In this document: one piece after another, positions 18,031 through 27,461 of the stretch
Numbering within the stretch: the stretch's first letter is position 1
How the letters are laid out: each line of letters starts with the position of its first letter
DNA from: Methanosarcinales archaeon Met12
GTDB lineage: Archaea > Halobacteriota > UBA148 > JAJOKI01
Reading direction: 5' to 3'
NCBI GenBank assembly: GCA_002813105.2
Contig: CP017966.2
Span: 310,001-374,000, forward strand
DNA: 64,000 nucleotides
Position numbers and translations under genes: made by a program
The notes under the pieces: generated by a model
The model's input: the letters and a program-made list of their open reading frames with translations, nothing else
Told to the model about the DNA's origin: nothing
Databases searched by the model: none

Positions 18031-18732
18031 ATGAAATTGCTGATCAGTCCAATCGATATAGAAGAGGCGAAAGATGCCGAGGCAGGTGGAGCAGATATCA
18101 TCGACGTGAAGAATCCAAAAGAGGGTTCGCTTGGTGCAAATTTCCCATGGGTAATCAGCGCGGTTAAAAAAGTGGTGTCAAAACCGCTGAGTGCAACCAT
18201 CGGAGATTTTGGATTTAAGCCAGGTACCGCTTCGCTATCCGCACTTGGTGCCGCTGTTGCTGGTGCGGATTTCATCAAGATCGGCTTGTTCGATATCAGT
18301 ACAAAAGAACAGGCGTTGACTTTGCTCCAAAACGTCAAAAAAGCTGTTAAGGACTATGATTCCTCAAAAAAAGTCGTGGCAGCAGCATACGCCGACTTTG
18401 AAAGGCTGAACACACTCTCTCCGTTTGATTTGCCTGATGTCGGACAAAAAGCAGGCATCGACATCGTCATGATCGACACTGGCATCAAAGATGGCAGAGG
18501 CATATTTGATTTTCTGTCCAAAGGACAGGTTGCTGAATTTACATCAAGCGCCAAGGAGGTTGGACTTGGTACTGCACTGGCTGGGTCGCTCGGGTGGGGA
18601 GATATAAAAACCATCCATCGCATCTCCCCTGACATTATCGGGATACGGGGGCTTGTGTGCGGTGGTGATCGAAACAGAAGGATACAGCAAAAGGAAGTGG
18701 AACGGCTTAAAAAGATGATATGTAGCATTTAA
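18031..18732 (+). CDS. mfnB: (5-formylfuran-3-yl)methyl phosphate synthase
   Basis: A 233-residue MfnB. The N-terminal MKLLISPIDIEEAKDAEAGGADIIDVKNPKEGSLGANFPW contains the catalytic lysine (Lys27 of the Methanocaldococcus enzyme, in DVKNPKEG) and FIKIGLFD holds the second conserved Lys. It condenses two glyceraldehyde 3-phosphates to the furan precursor of methanofuran, marking a C1-pathway archaeon. Confidence 0.93.
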   Translation: MKLLISPIDIEEAKDAEAGGADIIDVKNPKEGSLGANFPWVISAVKKVVSKPLSATIGDFGFKPGTASLSALGAAVAGADFIKIGLFDISTKEQALTLLQNVKKAVKDYDSSKKVVAAAYADFERLNTLSPFDLPDVGQKAGIDIVMIDTGIKDGRGIFDFLSKGQVAEFTSSAKEVGLGTALAGSLGWGDIKTIHRISPDIIGIRGLVCGGDRNRRIQQKEVERLKKMICSI

Positions 18733-18800
18733 CCTCGGTGAACAAAAACTTCATTAAGAGTCAAGTTGTATAGACCAAAAAAGGTGTAGTGGTGAAAGAA

Positions 18801-20351
18801 ATGTTTGTAGATAAACTCAATGTCCCCTCAGGAATTACTTTTGATGATGTTTTGCTTTTGCCATGCAAATCCAATGTCGAACCAGATCAAGTAGACGTAA
18901 CGTCACGCATGTCAAAAAATGTTTCCCTCAACATTCCAATCGTAAGCGCGGCAATGGACACCGTGACCGAGGCCGATATGGCAATTGCCATGGCGCACGA
19001 AGGCGGCATCGGCGTGATTCATCGAAACATGAGCAGGGAACGACAGGTAAACGAAATTCGTGAGGTAAAAAGAGCCGATGAACTGCTGGTACGAGACGTG
19101 GTGACGATTGCGCCCAACACCTCCGTCCAGGCCGTGTGGCACCTTATGACAAAGGAAAAGGTCAGTGGAATTCCCGTTGTTGGAATCTCCAAGAGATTAC
19201 CAACTCCGTCTAAATCTTCGGATTTAGTCGGTGTTGAAGTCCCGCTTCCGAAGGAATTGTCCGATGGAAAACTAATAGGTATCGTCAGTCGACGGGACAT
19301 TCGACCTATTGTCGAATCGAATCCAACAAAAAAAGTTGAAAAGGTGATGACGAAGGATTTGATCACAGGGCATGAAGGCATTCCACTCGATGACGCGCTT
19401 GAGCGAATGTACGAGCATAAAATAGAGCGTTTGCCAATCGTGGACAAAAAAGGTAATCTCAAAGGCATGATATCTATGCAGGATATCCTGCACCGGCATC
19501 AGCACCCCAGGGCGATCAGGGATGAAGAAGGACGCCTCATGGTGGCAGCTGCAGTGGGCCCTTTTGACGTAGAAAGGGCGGTTGCACTGGATGCCGCAGG
19601 AGCCGATGTGCTCGTGGTGGACTGTGCACACGCACATAATATGAACGTGGTGAATTCTGCCAAGGTGATTAAGAAAAAAGTCGGTGCCGACGTCGTGGTG
19701 GGGAACATCGCGACGGCAGAGGCTGCAGAAGAATTGGTCGGTTTTGTAGACGGCATCAAAGTTGGTGTTGGTCCTGGGTCTATCTGTACCACACGGATAG
19801 TGACCGGGGTCGGCGTCCCACAATTAACTGCAATCGCTTCAGTTGTAGACGTGGCCAGAAAACATAAAGTGCCGGTAATCGCTGACGGCGGGATGAAGTA
19901 TTCTGGCGATATCGCAAAGGCCATAGCAGTAGGAGCAAACTCAGTCATGGTTGGCAACCTCATTGCAGGCACGGATGAAGCGCCAGGTAGGACCATGACC
20001 ATCAAAGGGCGGCGATACAAGCAGTACAGGGGCATGGGCTCACTCGGCGCCATGAGTGGCGGAGAGAGTTCAGATCGATATTTCCAAGAAAAAAGAGGGG
20101 GGCTTGGCAGCACCAAGTTCGTGCCAGAAGGGGTTGAGGGGGCCATACCATACAGCGGCACCGTTAAAGATGTGACACATCAGTTAGTTGGGGGGTTGAA
20201 ATCTGCAATGGGGTATATAGGCGCGCAAAATATCGGAGAGATGCATAAAAAGGCAAGATTTATCAAGATTACGCCATCCGGATATAAGGAGGGGCATCCA
20301 CATGATGTCTTGATTACGGATGAGGCTCCGAATTACCCGATAGACGAGTGA
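18801..20351 (+). CDS. guaB: IMP dehydrogenase
   Basis: A ~516-residue IMPDH: catalytic barrel split by two CBS domains ([17 protein letters not shown] and [34 protein letters not shown]). The active-site loop [20 protein letters not shown] has the catalytic Cys, and [17 protein letters not shown] the C-terminal segment. It makes XMP. Two GTG codons precede ATG 18801; I choose the ATG because GGTG lies at proper distance. A linker [23 protein letters not shown] within the first CBS domain is longer than usual. Confidence 0.93.
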   Translation: MFVDKLNVPSGITFDDVLLLPCKSNVEPDQVDVTSRMSKNVSLNIPIVSAAMDTVTEADMAIAMAHEGGIGVIHRNMSRERQVNEIREVKRADELLVRDVVTIAPNTSVQAVWHLMTKEKVSGIPVVGISKRLPTPSKSSDLVGVEVPLPKELSDGKLIGIVSRRDIRPIVESNPTKKVEKVMTKDLITGHEGIPLDDALERMYEHKIERLPIVDKKGNLKGMISMQDILHRHQHPRAIRDEEGRLMVAAAVGPFDVERAVALDAAGADVLVVDCAHAHNMNVVNSAKVIKKKVGADVVVGNIATAEAAEELVGFVDGIKVGVGPGSICTTRIVTGVGVPQLTAIASVVDVARKHKVPVIADGGMKYSGDIAKAIAVGANSVMVGNLIAGTDEAPGRTMTIKGRRYKQYRGMGSLGAMSGGESSDRYFQEKRGGLGSTKFVPEGVEGAIPYSGTVKDVTHQLVGGLKSAMGYIGAQNIGEMHKKARFIKITPSGYKEGHPHDVLITDEAPNYPIDE

Positions 20352-20388
20352 GCGCGATATGATGTTTGGGGGATAGTAAGGAGAATAA

Positions 20389-20955
20389 ATGAATGCATTC
20401 GAAAACATAATAACACAATATTTAGAGGCAGAAGGCTACTGGGTTAGACAGTCTGTTAAAGTTGAAATATCAAAGGATGATAAAAAGGCGATCGGTTTGC
20501 CTACCATGCCCAGACCAGAGATAGACCTTGTGGCATTAAATATGAAGGAAAACGAGCTATTGTTGGTAGAGGTTAAGTCTTATCTTGATTCTTATGGTGT
20601 TTATTATGGAGCAGTTTCTGACGAAGTTTTTAAGAAATATGAAGAAGAAGATGTAAAACGTTACAGGTTGTTTAATGATAATAAATTTAGGGAAATTGTA
20701 ACTAAACGATTACGCGAAGAATATCTGAAGCAAGGCCTTATAAATGAAAGCACTAAAATAAATTACGCACTAGCCGCTGGGAATATTCATTCACCAAAGG
20801 ATGAGGCCGATATAAGAACCCATTTCTCGAAGAAAGGGTGGAAATTATTCTCTCCACAACAAATCAGGGACAAAGTAAAAGAACTGGCCGAAAAAGGATG
20901 GGAGGATAATCTGGTCACGATAACTGCAAAGTTAATATTAAGGGATGAAAAATAA
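20389..20955 (+). CDS. PD-(D/E)XK-like nuclease fold protein (cassette-like gene B)
   Basis: A 188-residue protein of unknown function. An N-terminal helix (FENIITQYLEAEGYWVRQSVKVE) is followed by RPEIDLVALNMKENELLLVEVKSYLDS, which fits the E..D-x(n)-(E)VK pattern of restriction-endonuclease-like folds (residues ~48-66). It could be a stray nuclease or a defence component. It is AT-rich compared with its housekeeping neighbours guaB and cdc48, sits alone on the plus strand, has AAGGAG upstream, and an attC-like site begins 4 bp after its stop. Confidence 0.65.
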   Translation: MNAFENIITQYLEAEGYWVRQSVKVEISKDDKKAIGLPTMPRPEIDLVALNMKENELLLVEVKSYLDSYGVYYGAVSDEVFKKYEEEDVKRYRLFNDNKFREIVTKRLREEYLKQGLINESTKINYALAAGNIHSPKDEADIRTHFSKKGWKLFSPQQIRDKVKELAEKGWEDNLVTITAKLILRDEK

Positions 20956-20959
20956 CGTC

Positions 20960-21036
20960 ACCTAACAGCATGTTTGCGGTTCGCTTCACTCATCCAAATT
21001 CCACCTACAGAACTTCACATTCCGATAGGTTGGCTG
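20960..21036 (+). other. attC-like site B (degenerate)
   Basis: Begins ACCTAACAGCATG and shares CGGTTCGCTTCACTC, CCAAATTCC and GAACTTC with sites A and C. The right end is eroded: AGGTTGGCTG replaces GCTG..CGTTAT. The left core ACCTAAC pairs with the right AGGTTGG only partly. It directly follows cassette-like gene B. Confidence 0.45.
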
Positions 21037-21098
21037 TTTTTTAAGATGTGGCAGTAAACTTCATAATGAAGCAAATGAGAGATTAGGTAAGAAAGAAA

Positions 21099-23261
21099 AT
21101 GCCAGAAGAAATAACATTGCGGGTTGCGGAAGCATACCATAGAGATGCTGGAAGGGGCATCGCCAGAATCGATATAAAAGACATGGATAACCTCGGGGTG
21201 GTGAGCGGAGATATAATCGAAATTCATGGTAAACAAACGGCTGCGGCGATTATCTGGCCAGGATATCCGGAAGATGGAGAGGGCATAATACGGATAGATG
21301 GCAACATCAGGAGTAATGTCGGAGTTGGCATAGGCGACAAGATCGGAATAAGGAGAGTGGAGGCTAAACATGCCAAGAGTCTCATAATCGCTCCAACACA
21401 ACCGGTGAGAATCGTCGGTGGCGAGCAATATTTGGCGCGGGTGCTTGATGGACGCCCAGTATTCAAAGGGCAAAAAATGAGAATAGATTTAATGCCTGGC
21501 AATCCGCTTACTTTTATAATCACAGGAACTCGGCCAGCTGGAACCGTGATCTGCACGAAGAACACGGAGATCGTTTTGAAGGAGAAGCCGGTTGAAGAGG
21601 GGCGTCTGGTTCCCCAAATCGCGTATGAGGATATCGGCGGATTAAAACGTGAGATCGCCCTTGTAAGAGAGATGATAGAGCTTCCATTGAGACACCCAGA
21701 GCTGTTCCAGAAGCTGGGCATAGAACCGCCCAAGGGGATTTTGTTGCATGGGCCACCAGGAACTGGAAAGACGCTCATCGCAAAAGCGGTCGCCAGCGAA
21801 ACAGATGCCAATTTTACACATATCAGTGGTCCCGAGATCATGAGTAAATACTATGGCGAGAGCGAGCAGCGCCTTCGTGAAGTGTTCGAGGAGGCACGCG
21901 AAGATGCTCCATCGATAATATTCATCGATGAGATCGACTCGATTGCACCCAAGAGGGAGGAAGTGACCGGGGAGGTCGAACGCAGGGTCGTTGCGCAGTT
22001 ATTGTCCCTGATGGATGGGTTGGAAGCAAGGGGAGAAGTCATAGTAATCGCTGCTACGAACAGACCAAATGCCATCGATGAGGCACTCAGACGCGGGGGA
22101 CGATTTGACAGAGAGATTGAAATCGGCATCCCGGATAGAACTGGGCGACTTGAAGTCCTGCAGGTACACACGAGAGGGATGCCTCTGGCAGAGGAAGTTG
22201 ACCTTAAGGAAATAGCAGATATCACACATGGATTCGTGGGTGCAGACATGGCCGCTCTGTGTAAAGAGGCGGCAATGCACGCACTGCGCAGAATCCTTCC
22301 TGAAATCGATATCGAGGAGGAGATACCTCCAGAGATTATGGAAAAGCTACAGATAACAAGGGGTGATTTCTACGAAGCTCTGAAGAACATCGAGCCGAGC
22401 GCACTGAGAGAGGTGTTCGTGGAGGTGCCGCATGTAGAGTGGAACGATGTCGGCGGATTAGACGAAGTAAAACAGGAGATTATAGAGGCAGTAGAATGGC
22501 CACTCAAATATCATGAGGCATTTGAGGAGATTAACATCACTCCACCAAAAGGTATTTTATTACATGGTCCGCCAGGAACTGGAAAGACGCTCCTCGCAAA
22601 AGCCATAGCAAATAAGAGCGAATCTAATTTCATCAGCATCAAAGGACCTGAACTGTTGAGCAAATATGTCGGGGAGTCGGAGAAGGCCGTGAGAGAGACT
22701 TTCAGGAAGGCAAAACAAGCTGCACCTACGATCATATTCTTCGATGAGATCGACGCGATCACCCCTATCCGGGGCGGAAGTTTTGGGGATTCCCATGTAA
22801 CCGAACGAGTGGTAAGCCAGATATTGACGGAGTTGGACGGTCTTGAAGAACTTAAAGATGTAATCGTAATCGCTGCAACCAACAGGCCCGACATGATCGA
22901 TCCGGCGTTATTGCGACCGGGCAGGATAGATAAATTAATATATGTTCCACCCCCAAATGAGGATGCGCGCAAAGATATATTTGCTGTCCATCTAAAAGGC
23001 AAACCAATTGATGGTAATGTAAATCTGAATTCGCTCGCAGAAGCCACGGAAGGATATGTTGGTGCTGACATTGAAGCGATATGTCGAGGGGCATCCATGT
23101 TGGCACTCAAGGAGATTATACAATCAAATATGGGCCAAAAAGCCGTAAAGGATGGTGTCAAGAGGATTAAAATCAAGAAGGAGCATTTTGATGAGGCCAT
23201 GAAACAAATTAAAGCGAGCGCAGAAAAAGTCACATTTAAAAAAGGAGTTGATAAGATATGA
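21099..23261 (+). CDS. CDC48/VAT family AAA ATPase
   Basis: A 720-residue double-AAA unfoldase. Residues ~1-180 form the CDC48 N-domain (double-psi barrel). D1 has [16 protein letters not shown] and the arginine-finger region [14 protein letters not shown]2 has a second [16 protein letters not shown] and [15 protein letters not shown]. It acts with the proteasome in protein quality control. The next gene encodes a small heat-shock protein and overlaps by 4 bp, giving a proteostasis operon. No C-terminal hydrophobic-tyrosine tail is obvious. Confidence 0.95.
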   Translation: MPEEITLRVAEAYHRDAGRGIARIDIKDMDNLGVVSGDIIEIHGKQTAAAIIWPGYPEDGEGIIRIDGNIRSNVGVGIGDKIGIRRVEAKHAKSLIIAPTQPVRIVGGEQYLARVLDGRPVFKGQKMRIDLMPGNPLTFIITGTRPAGTVICTKNTEIVLKEKPVEEGRLVPQIAYEDIGGLKREIALVREMIELPLRHPELFQKLGIEPPKGILLHGPPGTGKTLIAKAVASETDANFTHISGPEIMSKYYGESEQRLREVFEEAREDAPSIIFIDEIDSIAPKREEVTGEVERRVVAQLLSLMDGLEARGEVIVIAATNRPNAIDEALRRGGRFDREIEIGIPDRTGRLEVLQVHTRGMPLAEEVDLKEIADITHGFVGADMAALCKEAAMHALRRILPEIDIEEEIPPEIMEKLQITRGDFYEALKNIEPSALREVFVEVPHVEWNDVGGLDEVKQEIIEAVEWPLKYHEAFEEINITPPKGILLHGPPGTGKTLLAKAIANKSESNFISIKGPELLSKYVGESEKAVRETFRKAKQAAPTIIFFDEIDAITPIRGGSFGDSHVTERVVSQILTELDGLEELKDVIVIAATNRPDMIDPALLRPGRIDKLIYVPPPNEDARKDIFAVHLKGKPIDGNVNLNSLAEATEGYVGADIEAICRGASMLALKEIIQSNMGQKAVKDGVKRIKIKKEHFDEAMKQIKASAEKVTFKKGVDKI

Positions 23262-23755
23262 GAAGAAAAAGAAGAGATAGAAGAAACCCATTCGATATGT
23301 TCAGCAATTTCGATGAGATATTCGAGCACCTATTAGAAGGTATGACGTCTACCGATGAACAAGAGCCATTTATCTATGGATTCTCAATGACCCATAGACT
23401 AGGAGAGGAACCGGTGATACGAGAGTTCGGAAACATACGGCCGCATTGTGGAGGCTTTGATATAGGCGAGCGGAAACTCATCATCGATGTGTTTGAATCA
23501 GAGGATGAAATCCAGGTAGTAGCCGAAATACCTGGTGTCGAGAAGGAAAATATCAAACTTGATGCGACCGAGACGTCACTGGGCATCAACGCCAAGACCG
23601 AGGATCGCGAGTATTCTGAACATGTCAACCTTCCTGCAAAAGTAGACCCAAATAGTGCAAAGGCCAGCTACAGGAATGGCGTGCTCGAAGTAATCCTCAA
23701 GCGGGTTGAACCAGTTGAACTAAAAGAGAGACGGAAATCCATTAACGTAGAGTAA
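23258..23755 (+). CDS. Small heat-shock protein Hsp20
   Basis: A 165-residue alpha-crystallin-domain chaperone. Basic N-terminus [15 protein letters not shown], then the crystallin domain from ~residue 70 ([32 protein letters not shown]) ending with [12 protein letters not shown]. It holds unfolding proteins. Co-transcribed with the AAA ATPase gene. The G-x-L motif is present as NGVLEV. Confidence 0.9.
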   Translation: MRRKRRDRRNPFDMFSNFDEIFEHLLEGMTSTDEQEPFIYGFSMTHRLGEEPVIREFGNIRPHCGGFDIGERKLIIDVFESEDEIQVVAEIPGVEKENIKLDATETSLGINAKTEDREYSEHVNLPAKVDPNSAKASYRNGVLEVILKRVEPVELKERRKSINVE

Positions 23756-23842
23756 TGGTTTCAAAACCCGTGTCCTACACTCGCTCCGCTCGATAGGACT
23801 ATTCCGTAGACAATCATGGTATAGTAAATTGGGTCAGCCAGA

Positions 23843-24045
23843 TAGCGGGGAATGGATTTGAACCATTGGTCTACGGGTCCCTCTCCCACAACCTGCAAAG
23901 CAGGAGCCAACTTTTATTAAAAAGTTTGGTTTCGTTTTTTGTTCAAACTTTTTATTAAAAAGTTTGGTTTCGTTTTTTGTTCAAACTTTTTATTAAAAAG
24001 TTTGGTTATGAGCCCGTCGGGATTTCCTGACTACCCTACCCCGCT
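23843..24045 (-). tRNA. Initiator tRNA-Met (CAU) with 128-nt intron
   Basis: Mature ends pair AGCGGGG with CCCCGCT, discriminator A; the anticodon stem has the three G:C pairs (GGG:CCC) and loop CTCATAA typical of archaeal initiator tRNA. Intron 23879-24006 sits between positions 37 and 38. A bulge-helix-bulge can be drawn with one A-A mismatch in the central helix. The first pair is A1-T72, as in initiators. Mature length is about 75 nt. Confidence 0.93.
23879..24006 (-). repeat. tRNA-iMet intron with tandem palindromic repeats
   Basis: The 128-nt intron contains three 38-bp direct repeats (units starting near 23907, 23945 and 23983). Each unit holds AAACTTTTT-ATT-AAAAAGTTT, a 9-bp hairpin, followed by GGTTTCGTTTTTTGTTC. 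A further hairpin CCTGC-TTT-GCAGG lies near the 3' splice side. The intron encodes no protein. Confidence 0.85.
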
Positions 24046-24058
24046 AAGGATATCACAC

Positions 24059-24370
24059 CTAATTTTCGACGTGTTCTCGTTTGCTTAATATATCCTGAAC
24101 CTCATCGAGCAATTCGTCCTCGGTCTTGCCCTCTGTTTCGATTCCAAGTCCTTTTGCCATTTTATGGACCTTATCCTTTTTTTCGTGGGGAGTGACGCTG
24201 TCTTTGATAGAGCGTTCAAATTCGCTCAATTTTATTTCCGATTCTTTCTGCGCCTTTTTAAATTCGCCCACGGACTTGCCAAGAGAGCGTGCTAGCTCTG
24301 GGATTTTGGACGCGCCGAACAGCAATATAATGATTACGCCTATAATTATCAACTCATGTGGCCCTATCAT
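24059..24370 (-). CDS. tatA: Twin-arginine translocase subunit TatA/E
   Basis: A ~103-residue TatA: one N-terminal transmembrane helix (ELIIIGVIIILLFG), the hinge ASKIPELARSLGKSVGEFKKAQKE amphipathic helix, and a charged tail. It forms the pore for folded, twin-arginine-signal proteins. ATG 24370 follows TGAG; a GTG three codons earlier is possible. A paralogue lies immediately upstream, sharing the tail GIETEGKTEDELLDEVQ. Confidence 0.9.
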   Translation of the reverse strand: MIGPHELIIIGVIIILLFGASKIPELARSLGKSVGEFKKAQKESEIKLSEFERSIKDSVTPHEKKDKVHKMAKGLGIETEGKTEDELLDEVQDILSKREHVEN

Positions 24371-24406
24371 CAGTCTCACTCATATTCAATTATCACGTTA
24401 ACAGTC

Positions 24407-24721
24407 TTAAACGTTCTGCTTCTTGGCTACCGATTGTTTACTCAATGTCTGTTGAACCTCATCGAGCAATTCGTCTTCGGTCTTGCCCTCTGTTTCGATT
24501 CCAAGGTCTTTTGCCAGTTTCTGTATTCTAATGATTTTTGCCTGGTCTGCGGCTTTCTTCGAATGCTGGAACTCGCTCAATTCATACTCTGCCTCTTTCT
24601 GCGCCTTTTTAAATTCGCCCATGAATTGGCCAAGAGAACGTGCCAACTCTGGCAGTTTGTTTGCACCGAATAGCAACAGCACCAATGTAAATATCACCAG
24701 AAGCTCTTGCATTCCTATCAT
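24407..24721 (-). CDS. tatA: Twin-arginine translocase subunit TatA/E (paralogue)
   Basis: A ~104-residue TatA: membrane helix LLVIFTLVLLLFG, then ANKLPELARSLGQFMGEFKKAQKEAE. It is a tandem duplicate of the next gene, with the same C-terminal ETEGKTEDELLDEVQ sequence. No tatC is in the window. GGTGA precedes ATG 24721. The two may play TatA and TatB roles, but sequence does not decide. Confidence 0.9.
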   Translation of the reverse strand: MIGMQELLVIFTLVLLLFGANKLPELARSLGQFMGEFKKAQKEAEYELSEFQHSKKAADQAKIIRIQKLAKDLGIETEGKTEDELLDEVQQTLSKQSVAKKQNV

Positions 24722-24774
24722 CAATGTCACCCCATATCCGCAGAGGAGGGTTCACGAAGAGAAAGGAGGGGAGT

Positions 24775-24915
24775 TCACCCCCCAATTCTAAATACCTTGG
24801 TGCTGCAACTTGGACAGGTGCCCTTGGTCGCCTTTCTATTATTTTTCATGGTTACCTGCTGCGGGTTTTTCATCGTTATTTTCTTTCTACATTTTACGCA
24901 ATATGCTTCGGTCAT
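24775..24915 (-). CDS. Small zinc-ribbon protein (DUF5679-like), 46 aa
   Basis: Short gene with AAGGAGG seven bases before ATG 24915. Translation begins MTEAYCVKCRKKITMKN and continues to GTCPSCSTKVFRIGG. Two CxxC pairs (residues 6/9 and 34/37) make a zinc ribbon. The pattern matches the DUF5679 family of small archaeal proteins of unknown role. It lies 53 bp upstream of tatA and may share its transcript. Confidence 0.8.
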   Translation of the reverse strand: MTEAYCVKCRKKITMKNPQQVTMKNNRKATKGTCPSCSTKVFRIGG

Positions 24916-24960
24916 TAAATTCCTCCTTTTTATTTCCTTGAGTTTGAATTGTATTGCTCG

Positions 24961-26310
24961 TTAAAAAAGGTTTGGTTGACGTGGCGATTTTTGCCCTCGA
25001 ATGAGCTGAATGACCTTTTTCTTTTTTCGTGCCGCGTTCCTTGTCGCTTCATCTATTTTAACCCTCATTTCAGATATATCAACGTCAGCGAGCTCCCCCA
25101 CTACTTTTTTGATGGGCGTATAAGCGGATTCTCTAAATTTCAGAGTCAAATCGTGATATTTTCCGTCTTTGAAGAGCTGGACACCGGACCCTTTTTCAAC
25201 ACGCCCCACGACATCGGCCGCGATATCACATCTCCTCAGCGATTCCAATATATCGCCTGCTATACTCCGTGGTGCGATGATCAAAAGCGCATCCAGTGAA
25301 ACTCCCAGATAATCGATGTCCAACTTATCCAGCATGCGGAGCACGATGGGGTTGACCAGTGCACGTATTTTTTCTTCCTCAAAAATGAGTTTTGCGCCAG
25401 CGGTTTTCGAAATTTCCGCCGCATCCCCCCTGATGCCGCCGTTTGTGACATCGGTCATCGCATCTATCTCGGCTGTCAATCCATCCTCATACAATATTTC
25501 GCATGCCCTAAGGAATTTAATATTAAGCGTCTCTCGAACCACCTCGGACATTCCAAAATAAAGAGCAGTAGCGGATATCGTACCGCCGCCAGCGCCTTCG
25601 GTCATCAAAATGACGTCCCCTGCCCGTGCGTCTTTCTTAGCTATAAGGAAGTTCGCGATGCCCACCGCACCTACGCAACCAGTCATCCTGTCGCCAATCA
25701 CCATATCTCCCCCTATGCGGAGCGTGCTCCCCGTGACCAGTGGAACGTTCATTAACTCGGATATGGCAGCAATGCCAGCCGTGTATTCAAAAATCTTGGC
25801 GACGTCGCCATCATCTGCTATATGAATGTCGGAGAGGAGTGCAATCGGCTGCGCTCCCATGACGTAGATATCGCGCAGTGCGGCTCTCGCCACGTGAAAA
25901 CCTGCCAAAAATGGGAAATCACTCAACCTAGAGTGCATGCCGTCAACCGTGAGTACAATGTAATTTCCATTTGCTCGAACGGCCCCTGAATCATCCAGAT
26001 GGCTTGAATCTATGACTGCGCTAGTGCTCCCGATTACTTCTGCAATCTTTTGATGTACGTAAAAATCACCTTCTCCCCTGGAGCCAACGCCAAATCCCCC
26101 CATCGTGATAGAAGATGGTGCGAACGTTATCAGGTCGTCTGTCAGATCTGAGGTTGCCATAACCTCCCGTAAAACCGCACAGGCTAAATCGCGAGCCCTA
26201 CTTCGCGAGATATCCTTTATCTCAAGGATGCGATTCGTTAAATTGTGTAGAGTGTCGTCGTAGCTCTTGCCCCTGCGCAGGGCGAGTCTTGTATAACCCT
26301 CAAGGTCCAT
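24961..26310 (-). CDS. AIR synthase (PurM)-related protein
   Basis: A 449-residue protein with a PurM-like ATP-binding core (GVGSRGEGDFYVHQ, HLDDSGAVRANGNYIVLTVDGMHSRLSDFPFLAG, GDRMTGCVGAVGIANF, DVTNGGIRGDAAEISK) plus N- and C-terminal extensions. Relatives are conserved in methanogens and annotated only as 'AIR synthase-related'; they are not true PurM. It may act on an amide or phosphate of a C1-cofactor precursor, unproven. ATG 26310 overlaps the hisH stop by one base, so the pair is coupled. C-terminal tail is lysine-rich. Confidence 0.85.
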   Translation of the reverse strand: MDLEGYTRLALRRGKSYDDTLHNLTNRILEIKDISRSRARDLACAVLREVMATSDLTDDLITFAPSSITMGGFGVGSRGEGDFYVHQKIAEVIGSTSAVIDSSHLDDSGAVRANGNYIVLTVDGMHSRLSDFPFLAGFHVARAALRDIYVMGAQPIALLSDIHIADDGDVAKIFEYTAGIAAISELMNVPLVTGSTLRIGGDMVIGDRMTGCVGAVGIANFLIAKKDARAGDVILMTEGAGGGTISATALYFGMSEVVRETLNIKFLRACEILYEDGLTAEIDAMTDVTNGGIRGDAAEISKTAGAKLIFEEEKIRALVNPIVLRMLDKLDIDYLGVSLDALLIIAPRSIAGDILESLRRCDIAADVVGRVEKGSGVQLFKDGKYHDLTLKFRESAYTPIKKVVGELADVDISEMRVKIDEATRNAARKKKKVIQLIRGQKSPRQPNLF

Positions 26311-26912
26311 CAACACATCCCCACGAAATTCTCGAGCATCCTCAAGCCAACGTCTCCGCTCTTCTCCGGATGAAACTGGGTTCCAATGACATTATCCTTC
26401 ATCATAATGGCTGGAAATTCCCGTCCATAGTCAGATGTGGCCAGCATATATTGCAGATCCGTGACCGCATAGTACGAATGAACGAAGTATGCATATGAGC
26501 CATTCGGTACGCCTTCGACGAATTGATGGTCTTTCTTTATCTTAAGTGAATTCCATCCCATATGCGGTACTTTTAGGCCCTTGTGGGCAAATCGAACGGC
26601 CTTCCCTGGGATTGTATCAAGTCCTTTAATCATGCCGCCCTCTTCGCTTTCAGTCAATAGTATCTGCATGCCAAGACAGATGCCCAACAATGGTGTACCA
26701 TCGGCGACCGCACCATAAATCGCATCCTGAATATTTTTTATCTCGTTCATTGCACTTTTGAATGCTCCCACTCCAGGCAGTACAAGTCCACCTGCCTGTT
26801 TGATCTGCGATGGTTTCTTAGATATGATGATGTCGGCGCCAGCGCATTGAAGCCCCTTTTGTACACTCCTCAGATTTCCAAGTCCATAATCTATGATGAT
26901 GATTTTTTTCAT
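26310..26912 (-). CDS. hisH: Imidazole glycerol phosphate synthase glutaminase subunit
   Basis: A 200-residue class I glutamine amidotransferase. Nucleophile Cys in LLGICLGMQIL, catalytic His/Glu in IGTQFHPEKSGDVG, N-terminal IIDYGLGNLRSVQKGL. It feeds ammonia to HisF in histidine synthesis. hisF is not nearby; the gene is joined to the AIR synthase-related gene. Confidence 0.93.
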   Translation of the reverse strand: MKKIIIIDYGLGNLRSVQKGLQCAGADIIISKKPSQIKQAGGLVLPGVGAFKSAMNEIKNIQDAIYGAVADGTPLLGICLGMQILLTESEEGGMIKGLDTIPGKAVRFAHKGLKVPHMGWNSLKIKKDHQFVEGVPNGSYAYFVHSYYAVTDLQYMLATSDYGREFPAIMMKDNVIGTQFHPEKSGDVGLRMLENFVGMC

Positions 26913-26928
26913 AACCAGTTCTACAATA

Positions 26929-27047
26929 TGCTCCGATGGGGATTTGAACCCCAGTCGCAGGAGTTCTCCAAGCTTTTGGTTTTTGAGAGTCCTGCATGAA
27001 TAGCCTTCAGTTCTTAGCTGAATTTGGCCGAACTACACTATCGGAGC
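26929..27047 (-). tRNA. tRNA-Glu (CUC) with two introns
   Basis: Ends pair GCTCCGA with TCGGAGC, discriminator A; T arm GGGG-TTCAAAT-CCCC; anticodon loop CTCTCAA. Intron 1 (27000-27023, 24 nt) lies in the D loop: central helix GGCC/GGCT between bulges AAA and ATT, with intron hairpin TTCAG/CTGAA, a standard bulge-helix-bulge. Intron 2 (26963-26982, 20 nt, ends uncertain by one base) lies by the anticodon, helix TCTC/GAGA. The spliced tRNA is 75 nt. Confidence 0.92.
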
Positions 27048-27136
27048 AATCATTCAAAAGTTATTGAATGATATTAATCTTTTGTCCAAAAAGTTTTATA
27101 TGATGTAGAAATGAGACTGTCAGTGAGGATAAGATA

Positions 27137-27412
27137 ATGGCAAAACCGATATTGATGGACTTTTATGCCGACTGGTGTGGACCTTGCAAAACACAGAACC
27201 CAATCATAGATGAGCTTAAAGGCAAATTCGGCGATAAAGTTGAGTTCAAAAAAATCAATATCGACAAAAATCATGAATTGGCGAGGAAATACGGCGTGCT
27301 CAGCATTCCGACATTGATTATAGAAGTCGAAAATAAAATAGTTCAACGGTTCACGGGAGTTACGCAGGCTAACGTACTGGGTGATGCGCTAAATAAGATA
27401 TTAAAATCTTAG
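27137..27412 (+). CDS. Thioredoxin
   Basis: A 90-residue thioredoxin fold with redox motif WCGPC (ADWCGPCKTQNP, residues 14-18) and the cis-proline segment VLSIPTLII. It reduces disulfides in the cytoplasm. A short GTGAGG stands before the ATG. Slightly shorter than bacterial thioredoxins (~105), as usual in archaea. It stands alone; partner reductase is not in the window. Confidence 0.93.
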   Translation: MAKPILMDFYADWCGPCKTQNPIIDELKGKFGDKVEFKKINIDKNHELARKYGVLSIPTLIIEVENKIVQRFTGVTQANVLGDALNKILKS

Positions 27413-27461
27413 AGATGGAATACATTTATATGTCTCGAGATATAACTTCCATCAGAGGGGA

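Noticed and set aside
19272-20161. Two long antisense frames within guaB
   Set aside because: They mirror IMPDH coding sequence and have no domain signature.
22511-23329. 272-codon antisense frame over cdc48/hsp20
   Set aside because: Low-complexity serine/alanine product typical of an antisense shadow of AAA coding sequence.
23756-23842. Segment TACACTCGCTCCGCTCGATAG after hsp20, resembling the GC-rich part of attC-like sites
   Set aside because: No TAAC core and no matching right end, so it is not counted as a fourth site.
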